Positions 56,465-64,000 of a stretch of 64,000 nucleotides of DNA are shown here, piece after piece. The notes under the pieces were generated by a model, which was given only the letters and a program-made list of their open reading frames with translations, had not been told where the DNA came from and did not search any database. Positions within the stretch are counted from its first letter, which is position 1; every line of letters begins with the position of its first letter. The stretch is taken from NCBI RefSeq assembly GCF_023898315.1, contig NC_064622.1, positions 166,180,178-166,244,177 of the forward strand, given 5' to 3'. The position numbers and the translations under genes were made by a program. This stretch comes from Schistocerca nitens (Eukaryota; Arthropoda; Insecta; Orthoptera; Acrididae).

Positions 56465-58048
56465 GGCTGGGAAAAGATTTTCCGTTAGACCATTAAACAG
56501 CCTCCCATATGGACGACATAGTAATAAGCATTCCTGAAGCAGAGAAACAACTGAAAGACCATCGAACAGACTCCTTTATGGATGACATAGTAATAAGGAT
56601 CCCTGGCATAGAGAACCAACTGAAAGAGTCGGAAACAAATAAGTCACCAGCTCCATATGGAATCCCAGTTTGCTTTTTCAAAGAGTGCCCTACAGCAATG
56701 GCCCCTTACGTAGCTTGCATCTATCGCACTTCTCTCACCCAGCACAAAGTCCCAAGTTACTGGAAAAAAAGGGCAGGTGACTCCTGTACATAAGAAGAGC
56801 AAAAGAACAGACCCATGAAATTACAGATCAGTATCCCTGACATTGGTTTGGTGCAGAGTCCTAGAACACATTCTCAGTTCAAGTATAATAAATTTTCTTC
56901 AGACCGAGAATCTTATGTTCATGAATCAACATGGTTTTAGAAACCGTCACTCGCGCGAAACTCAGCTTGCTATTTTCTCACATTACTACTGTGAACTATA
57001 AGTGAAAGCAGCAGGTAGATTCTATATTTCTAAATTTCTGGTAAGCATTTGACATGGTGCCTCTTGCAGGTGTGAGCATATGGAATAGGTTCACAGATAT
57101 GGGAGTGGCTTTGGAGACTTCTTAAATTATGAAACCCAGTATGTTGTTTCCGACAGTGAGTATTCATCACGGACAAGGGTATCGCCAGGAGTACCCCATA
57201 GAAGTTTGATAGGACCACTGTTATTCTTTATATACATAAATCATCTGCCAGACAGGATAAGCAGCAGTCTGCGGTTATTTGCTGATGATGCTGTGGTGTA
57301 TGGTAAGGTGTCAAAATTGAGTGATTGTAGGAGGATAGATGATGACTTAGACAAAGTTTCTAGTTGGTATTATGAATGCAGCTGGCTCTAGATGTAGAAA
57401 AATGCAAGTTAAATCAGATAAATAAAAAAGACAAACCCATAATGTTGGGATTCAGCATTAGTAGGGTCCTGCTTGACACACTCACGTTGTTTAACTATCT
57501 GTGCATAATATTGCAAAGCAGTATGAAATAGAACAAGCATATGAGGATTGTGGTAGGGAATGCAAATGGTTGACTTCCTTTTATTGGGAGAATTCTAGGA
57601 GAGTGTGGTTCATCTGTAAAGGAGTGTTTGGGATTGTACCAGGTCATATTAAAGGAAGACATCAGAGTAATACAGAGGTGGGCTGTTAGATTTGTTACTG
57701 GCAGTTTCGAACAATATGCAGAGGTTACGGACATGCTTCAGGAACTCAAATGGGAATCTCTGGAGGGAAGGCAACATTCTTTTCGAGGAACGCTATTCAG
57801 AAAATTTATAGAACTGGCATTTGAAGTTGAATGCGGAATGATTCTACTGACTCCAACATATTTTGCGCTTAAGGACCATGAAGGTAAGAGACAAGAAATT
57901 AGGGTTCATACAGAGGCATTTAGACAGTCGCTTTTCTCTTGCTCTATTTGTGAGTGGAACATGAAAGGAAATGACAAGCAATGGTATGGAGTACTCTCTG
58001 CCATACACTGTATGGTGGACTGTGGAGTATCCGTGTAGATGTAGATGT
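56465..58048 (+). mobile_element. CR1-group LINE, copy C (reverse transcriptase and 3' end)
   Basis: 5'-truncated, plus strand. RT coding in broken frames: SPAPYGIPVCFFKECP (56644-56690), NQHGFRNRHS (56927-56955), VPHRSLIGPLLFFIYINHL (57190-57250, motif B region), SSLRLFADDAVVYG (57264-57305; intact FADD), RRWAVRFVTGSFEQYAEV (57668-57725). It ends in GTGTAGATGTAGATG at 58033-58047, the same 3' end as copies A and B, but the protein differs enough to be another subfamily. Confidence 0.8.
56490..56640 (+). repeat. 69-base in-frame tandem repeat in CR1 copy C
   Basis: GACGACATAGTAATAAG at 56512 and GATGACATAGTAATAAG at 56581 start units 69 bases apart; a partial earlier unit precedes. The encoded 23-residue unit (MDDIVI.IP..E.QLK) is repeated without frame change. 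Confidence 0.85.
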
Positions 58049-58512
58049 CCGATTTTATTCTCTTTATGACGAATGGAAAACATTTATGCCTTAAGAAGAG
58101 AGGTAGGTTCGAAATCTTCTGTGGTGGTGGTGGTGGTGGTGGTGGTGGTGGTGGTGTGTTGCCACCATATTCTCCCCCTACTTGGAACTGTCACTGTAAG
58201 ATTGCATTGGCTATACGATGATATCCTCACTTATGAGGCATCTCATTAGCAATTACATCAACAACAGCAGAGGTCCATGGCATGATCATGTAATTGTCTT
58301 AAATCTGTTGATGGCTGTGTGAAGTAGAGGTGGGCTGACTCATTTGTCTTTGGGAAATAGTTCACTGGTGTTCATTCTTTTTTGGGAACCATTCATTTTA
58401 CTCATTCACTCTTCATTTTGTATCTAACTGTGCTTGCTGCATGGATTTTAGATAATTTTTCCAGAAAAAATATCAAGTACATACAATTATTACTTCTGAT
58501 ATGAATAAAATA
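58049..58512. other. Spacer with (GTG)n microsatellite
   Basis: About 11 GTG units lie at 58121-58155. Nothing else recognised. Confidence 0.7.
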
Positions 58513-58816
58513 GAAAGAAACATTCCACATGGGAAAAATATATTAAAAACAAAGATTCCGTGACTTACCAAACGGGAAAGCGCTGGTAGATACACACAAT
58601 AAAAAAAAACACACAAACATACACACAAAATTTCAAGCTTTTGCAACCCACGGTTGCTTCATCAGGAAAGAGGGAAGGAGAGGGAAAGGCGAAAGGATAT
58701 GGGTTTTAAGGGAGAGGGTGAGGAGTCATTCCAATCCCGGGAGTGGAAAGACTTACCTTAGGGGGGAAAAAGGACAGGTATACACGCACGCACGCGCGCG
58801 CGCCCGCGCCCGCGCA

Positions 58817-58871
<55 letters not shown>

Positions 58872-58960
58872 TTCCATCCACACATATACAGACACAAGCA
58901 GACAAGGAAAAGTATTCTAACCCAAGAACACTGTAATATATTGCTCGAACAGTACACACA
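58513..58960 (-). repeat. Interspersed repeat R2 with CA microsatellite and hammerhead-like core
   Basis: Starts near GAAACATTCCACATGGG and contains an A/C-rich tract, the segment 58638-58665 (on the minus strand CTGATGA, stem GCAACC / GGTTGC, then AAAA for GAAA), a purine-rich stretch, and (CG)/(CA)n at 58785-58870. Ends were not fixed; no flanking duplication was identified. Its edge resembles R1 (AACATTCCACATGG compared with the TTACATTCCATCC complement). Confidence 0.5.
58785..58870 (+). repeat. (GCGC)/(CA)n microsatellite
   Basis: Alternating CG stretch followed by about 27 CA units. All three open frames across it are low-complexity artefacts. Confidence 0.97.
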
Positions 58961-58989
58961 CATGAAAGACGAGGTACAATGCAAATAGC

Positions 58990-59250
58990 AATACACAAAT
59001 GGGCGGCAGACCATTGTGCTCTGGCTGTATGTTCATTAATTCAGACAGGGGGCTCAACTGTCAGGCTGTGTAGGCAACTGCTGTCATATTGGCACCCTAT
59101 GGCAATCTGCAATAACTTGCGCTATTTGCCCATCAATTCCTGACCAAAAAGCATGTCTCCATTCTAACACTATTTTATGTGACATTCCCCAGTGGTCCAC
59201 ATACATGTAGCATGGGAATTGTGGAAGTAAATGAAACTGTTCACTGGTTT
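58990..59250 (-). pseudogene. Gypsy integrase zinc-binding scrap
   Basis: Minus-strand translation in shifted frames gives VDHWGMSHKIVL, WRHAFWSGIDGQIAQVIADC and PTQPDS-like pieces, resembling the H..H...C integrase zinc-binding region of gypsy elements (HWG..RTK.LARR..YWPGID). Short and decayed; moderate confidence. Confidence 0.4.
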
Positions 59251-59799
59251 TGCAAGATATACAACAGATAGAGGATGTTGGGGTGGAGTTGTAACTTGCT
59301 GTTCAGGATGTAGTACATAAGGTCAGGAAAATATCTGGCCAGGTTAATGAGACAGGATAAAGAGAGATAACAGAAAGGAGAGGTGTAGAATTTCATCTGA
59401 CAACTTAAGTGTGACATGTTGCTTCATTTAGAAAAGGTGAGTCTCAGATGGGTGCAGATGTAGACAGGTCAAAACAAACTTTCAACAATAAAGTGGAAAG
59501 TAAGAATATAAGGAAGTCAGTAAAGAGAAAAAGGTTTGTTCTTGATGCTGGATGTGCAGGCCAACTTTTGCTTGATCAACCAAAAACATAATACCAAGTC
59601 ATCACTTGTTTCAAACCAAGTGTGTATCTGTGTGACTGTTGATTTAGGATCACTTTAAAAGACTTCACCAATGAAGACACTGTATCTGTATTGAGTGGAC
59701 TGGACAAGAGTATGGACAGAGAACTTAAACACAATGTAGAGCATGACCTGTTAAAGACTTCATCAGTATAGAGACATCCCAATGTTGAATTTGTACCTG
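59251..59799. other. Unassigned sequence
   Basis: No motif recognised; may include the upstream part of the following LINE. Confidence 0.35.
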
Positions 59800-61253
59800 G
59801 TCGGAGATGCCATGACTAACCTCATTTTAACTCTTCTAGGAGGAGAGTTAATTTGGAGTTGGAATGGCTGCTTCTGTCAGGTGTGGAGTCACATGTTGAT
59901 GTGGTTTCTGTTGAGTCTGTCAGAAGACGGGATTATACTGGGCATCATGGCCTTAACCTCAACCAGAAAGGGCTATTAACAGAAAACTTAAGGTGGGGAG
60001 ACACTGTCATTAGTCGCATCTCACTTTTGTAGAGCAGAAATGGAGAAAATATGGGTTACAACATTCATTAGGAATTTAAGAACATAGATATTCATAAATT
60101 TAGCCAAGAATAGCATATGGAAGTGTGTGCAGTAGAAGTGGCATTTCATAATAAACGTTTCATAATAGTAAATGTGTACTGGAGCACCTACAGGTAATTT
60201 TAATCTGTTCATAAATTACCTTGAAGCTCTGTTGGCTTATTCAACAGTGAAAGACAAATATGTAGTGGTTGCTGGTGATTTTATTGTGGATTTCCTTAAA
60301 AAAATTCTAGTAATAATTTATTGCAGTGAGTATCATCATCATCATCATTCAACTTGATTGCTGCTGTAAATTTCACAATTAGGTTAGCTAGTTGCTCAAA
60401 AATGGTCATTGACAATGTATTTATAGATCTAATGAAAAAATTGTGTTACATAACCAGCAGTCAGTGGCCTCTCAGACTCTGATGTGAAACTCCTTCTGAT
60501 AAAAGTGAATGCTGGTCAGGATATAAAATCTGCTAAAGCTAATTTAAAGAGGGTGTCCAAGAACCCAGATATGTATTATTTTGGAAATTCTTTAAAGACA
60601 TAACCTGGTGTGATTTACGCAGTGCTCATGGCATGGATGAAATATACACAACCATTAATGAAGTCCTTACCGGATTTGAAAACTGCCTTTCCCCCAGAAC
60701 TTAACTATATTATACTAAATTCTACAAAAACCATGTATTAATTCAAGGAATAGAGGTATCTTGTGAGACAAAAAGGAAACTGTATCTGGAAGTCAGAAAA
60801 AGCTCGGGTGTTGATGCTATAGCTCATTACAAGGCATACTGCAGAATATGGAAGGTAGTAAAATAGACAATAATTCAAATGCATTGCATGAAACAGATAG
60901 TCACATCATATCACAAAATAAAGACAATACAGGATATGGTTTGGGAGGTCCAGAGATGAAGAGGAGCAGGTAACATTAAGAATAAGTGATACATTGGTAG
61001 CATATGTATCCAGCATTGCAAAACTGTTTAACAAGCTTTTTATAACTCCTCCTGAAAAGATTGGGTTGCTAGGTTCTGTAGATGCTGCCATGGAATATCA
61101 AAAACAAATCATTACAAATAACTTCAGTACTATGACTGTAACCATCACTATACCAATAGTAGTAATATCCACCATAAAAACCTTTAAAATCAAAAACTTA
61201 TTGTTCTTATGATAAAATATTAACAAGTTAATTGAAGATTGTGCTTCTGAGTC

Positions 61254-61345
61254 TAAACAATGGAAATTCTAGTTTGGAGTATCAACAGGTTTGAGCTGCT
61301 GGAGGTGGCAATCCTGTGGGTGAGGTGTGCTTGCTTCTGCGAATG

Positions 61346-61419
<74 letters not shown>

Positions 61420-61525
61420 TTTTCTTTTCTGAAGAAAGCTTTGCCTGAAAGATATATCATAACAATCTTTTCATTGTGCTTGTCTGCAACTCAATGTGTC
61501 ATTACGGTGCGTCGCAATTTTTTCA
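61254..61525 (+). repeat. Short interspersed repeat R1, copy b, with (GT)n(GA)n and hammerhead-like core
   Basis: Inserted in the Jockey-like LINE between linker and RT. Possible target duplication TTCTGAGT(C/T)TA at about 61246-61256 and 61516-61528. Contains (GT)n at 61350-61377, (GA)n at 61377-61414, and CTGAAGA (61429-61435) - AAGCTTTGCCT - GAAA (61447-61450). The downstream block GTCTGCAACTCA matches R1 copy a. Its left edge CAATGGAAATTC mirrors the right edge of copy a (complement of GGATTTTCCATTG). Confidence 0.6.
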
Positions 61526-62236
61526 GTTTTTCTGAGTTTAGTGACATGTTATGTTGCATGTGTAACCAGTCATTTTCAGTGAAACATTTCCTGAATGGTT
61601 GAAATGTGCAGAAGTTTAAGCCATTATTTAAGAAAGAATCTGAAGAAATAACATCAAATTTCTGTTCAATTTCACTTTTCGAAAATTTCAGAAAAGGTAA
61701 TGCACCATCAGCGTATTAACCATCTGACGACAAACAATATATTGTCAGTGTCACAGTTGGTTTTTTCTAAAGGGTTCTGATACTGAGAAGGCTATCAACA
61801 CTTGCAACAATAATGCACTTAATTCATTAGGCAATAAATTACAGGCTGTTAGTGTATTTTGTGATCTGTCAAAGGCGTTTGACTGTGTAACGCACACTGC
61901 ACTTTTAAATAAATTGTAATGTTGCAGTACAGCAGAAAATGATACAAAATGGTTCAGTTCACATCTGTGATAGAAAGCAAAGGGTGTCAATAGGAAAGAG
62001 TCCTGTATTAAGCTATGGGCCTCATCTAACTGGAATTATTTATGTATGGTGCCCAGAAGGTCCATCTTCAGCTCCTCCCTTTTTCTTGGATATATCAGTG
62101 ATCTTCCATCAGTAACATAACCAGATGCCAAGTTTGTTTAGTTTTCAGATGATACAAACATTGCAATAAATAATGAATTATTGCAATAAATAATAAATTA
62201 TAGAGGACCTTCCTTTTTTGTCAGTATATAGTCATT

Positions 62237-62387
62237 GGTTTGCTCTAATGCCCAAACATGTTTCAATGTTTCACCACAGTTGTGGTATCCTTAGTATTTT
62301 TTTCCCTTTTATGTAAACAATAAAAGGAAAAAGCCCACTGAGGATGCCACAACTGTGGTGAATCCTGTTTGGGTATTAGAGCAAAAC
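62237..62387. repeat. 151-base near-perfect hairpin repeat
   Basis: Left arm 62237-62310 and right arm 62321-62387 pair across GGTTTGCTCTAATGCCCAAAC / GTTTGGGTATTAGAGCAAAAC, CACCACAGTTGTGG / CCACAACTGTGGTG, and TTTTTCCCTTTTAT / AATAAAAGGAAAAA, around a loop of about 10 bases (ATGTAAACAA). The left arm has an extra ATGTTTC. A fold-back element or structured RNA; no coding. Confidence 0.85.
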
Positions 62388-62419
62388 AACAATTTTGTAT
62401 TTGCAAAAGGGCAGATCAT

Positions 62420-63460
62420 CTTTAGTTAATTATTATTTTTCTGCAAGCTTGGCAATAGATTGTAAAATTCCAATGTGATTGCAAAAAATACCAAATCAAA
62501 GGATAGTCTGATAAATTTCCATGAAAGAAAGGAACTTTTTTGTTGTGCCTTCACGGTTGATAAGCTTGTTCGTTCCAAAGACCATATAAAGAATCTGTAC
62601 ATCATACAGGATACAGTTCATTTTGATACCTGTCTGAAGTGTGTGGTTTGTCGACTGCAATTGAAAATGGAGAAAACAGTGTTTCATGCTATTATTAAAC
62701 ATTTTCAGTTGATTGGGCTGCCAAGCAAATCAAAACAGAAAACAGTGTGCGAGGTGGGTGCTGTGGTTGCTCGCAGTCAACCAAATGTGCATCTAGCACA
62801 ACATTTCAATACAATGTCTGGTGATGTGTAATCACAATACACAAGACTTTGTGCACCAATATGTGACTGTTGATAAAATCTGGATCCGTCATTACATACC
62901 AGAGTTAAAATGGCAGTCGAAACAATTAATAGAAACTGGTGAAAATGCACTGAAGATGACAAAGACCATTTTGTCACATGGTAAGATAATGCCCACTGTT
63001 TTTTTGGGTTCCCACGAAATAATCCTCATCGATTTCTTGGAAAAAGGAAGAACTGTAACTGGGCCCTATTATGCTTCATTATTGGATCATTTGAAACTTG
63101 GGTTGGCTGCAAAATAACCAAGGTTGGCACGTGGAAAAGTGTTCTTTCAGCAGGACAATGCACAATCCCACACATCAGTGACAATAATGGCAAAAGTGCA
63201 GGAATTTTGCTGTGAATTGGTTCCTCGTCAACCTTATGCACCAGACTTATCTCCAAGTGACTTCTTCCTGTCCCCAATGTGAAATTTTGGCTTGCTTGGA
63301 AAAACTCTCATCAAAAGAGAAAGTGATAGTTGCAGTCAACGAGTATTTGGCAGAGTTTGACAGAACCTGTTTTACCCAATGAGATGGAAAAGCCGGAGGA
63401 TTGCTGGACCAAGTGTCTATCCCTCAAAGGAGAATGTGTTGAGAAGTAAGGTGAGTTGTT
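62420..63460 (+). mobile_element. Mariner-like transposon inserted in the Jockey-like LINE
   Basis: Plus-strand transposase in three frames. 62475-62830 is the N-terminal part (FHAIIKHFQLIGLPSKSKQ, VCEVGAVVARSQPNVHL). 62821-63117 carries FVHQYVTVDKIWIRHYIPE (first catalytic Asp), VFLGSHEIILIDFLEKG and TVTGPYYASLLD. 63117-63290 carries FFQQDNAQSHTS (second Asp) and PYAPDLSPSDFFL (third Asp region). This is the mariner type also found in SETMAR-like proteins. Inverted repeats were not found; two frameshifts and stops. Confidence 0.8.
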
Positions 63461-63690
63461 TACATAACAAGCTGTTTTTACCAGACTTATCAAACTACCT
63501 TCATATAGTCTTAAAAAGATTGGTTAATAAAATTTTCGTGCGCATCAATAAATGGTACCTAGCAAGTTTTTTGTCATTCATCCTTGAAAAACACTATACA
63601 CAGTTTAGAACTTGTAAGATGTCTCCTCCCATCCTGTCCCACCCTTTGTATGCCTAAAATATGATGATAAGCATACAAGAGAGGTTGACA
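63461..63690. other. Junction region after mariner
   Basis: AT-rich mariner 3' flank, then return to Jockey-like LINE coding at about 63685. Confidence 0.5.
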
Positions 63691-63760
63691 ATATTAAATT
63701 CTTGGGATTTCAGTTTGTTAATAAGTTCAACTGGGAGGACCGTACCACAGAACTGCTGCC

Positions 63761-64000
63761 CCCCACCCCGTCCCCCCTCCTGGGGGCTCACCACTCATTA
63801 GTGAGTTCATGCAGGGCTCCAGCCTTTGCAGCATCTTTTCCCTTCTGTGGTGCATGTCTATCCTCTTACTTTTTTTCCCTTACTTGGGGAATATGTCAGA
63901 TGTTTTTGGGAATGTGTTCAGTATTTTCAGTAGCCTGAAATCAGAACAGTCTCCCCACCATTTTTTCATTCTTTTTTTCTTTTGTTGTTCACCTTCTCCT
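63761..64000 (+). repeat. Unidentified C/T-rich repeat at the window end
   Basis: Begins with a C-rich run, continues CTCACCACTCATTAGTGAG (a small palindrome) and GGAATGTGTTCAGTATTTTCAG, and runs off the window. No coding identified. Confidence 0.4.

Larger units (their letters stand above)
59800..63760 (+). mobile_element. Jockey-like LINE, split by R1, a hairpin repeat and a mariner
   Basis: Plus-strand frames give the end of an upstream ORF (RRDYTGHHGLNLNQKG, 59920-59975), endonuclease pieces (FIIVNVYWSTYR near 60170, VVVAGDFIVDFL near 60260-60300, with N changed in GDFN), linker pieces (EVRKSSGVDAIAHYKAYC, 60790-60845), and RT: FCDLSKAFDCVTH (61857-61895, motif A), GYISDLPS near 62090, FSDDTNIAI near 62140-62170 (motif C). 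After the mariner, NIKFLGFQFVNKFNWED at 63690-63740 is the segment that normally follows motif C, proving continuity. Heavily decayed. Confidence 0.7.

Noticed and set aside
58706..59014. Frames rich in Cys-Val, His-Thr or Arg-Ala
   Set aside because: All come from the CG/CA microsatellite in repeat R2.

Overview
This window is nuclear DNA from an animal with a large, repeat-swollen genome. An orthopteran insect (locust or grasshopper) is the most likely source, judging from the mix of RTE, CR1-group, I/Jockey, Penelope-like, Ty3/gypsy and Tc1/mariner elements and tRNA-derived SINEs. No bacterial-type genes, rRNA genes, CRISPR arrays or convincing functional tRNA genes are seen. I worked by reading translations and repeats by eye, so element boundaries are approximate (tens of bases) unless a target duplication or terminal repeat fixes them.

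One host gene is recognisable. Two plus-strand exons (38198-38403 and 55405-55661) encode the second half of the PH domain and the following helical region of an oxysterol-binding protein (OSBP). They are separated by a 17,001-base intron and their phases match (phase 1 to phase 1). The exon for the first half of the PH domain and the exons for the sterol-binding domain were not found, so the gene extends beyond the window on both sides. A 177-base open segment at 41047-41223, with splice-like ends and the same phase, is a speculative cassette exon.

Region by region: 1-1582 is the RNase H tail of an I/Jockey-type LINE. 1590-4920 holds two decayed mariner-like transposases and an RTE fragment split by a short repeat (R1). 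5.8-9.0 kb holds SINE pieces and a hairpin repeat. 11.1-23.6 kb is one minus-strand Ty3/gypsy element split by an RTE (12569-16136, minus) and a CR1-group LINE (18150-21999, plus). 24.1-33.6 kb holds SINEs and several RTE and I-type LINE copies, including a near full-length RTE at 25190-28580. 35.2-36.7 kb is a second gypsy fragment.

Within the OSBP intron (38.4-55.4 kb) an RTE copy (42960-54310) is split by a Tc1-like element (44818-53390). That element is in turn split by a nearly intact Penelope-like element (45057-48044) and a CR1-group LINE (48598-about 52800). 56.5-64 kb holds a third CR1-group copy, microsatellite-bearing repeats, a gypsy integrase scrap and a Jockey-like LINE split by a hairpin repeat and a mariner element.

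The observation I would follow up first is this: four short repeat copies and the Penelope-like element each carry a look-alike of the hammerhead ribozyme core (CUGANGA, a complementary stem II, GAAA), while the stem II sequence differs between families. Two of the repeat copies (R1) are flanked by direct duplications of about 16 and about 8 bases. This would fit non-autonomous, ribozyme-bearing retroelements moved by a Penelope-type machinery. It is an inference from motifs and needs covariance searching and a cleavage test.
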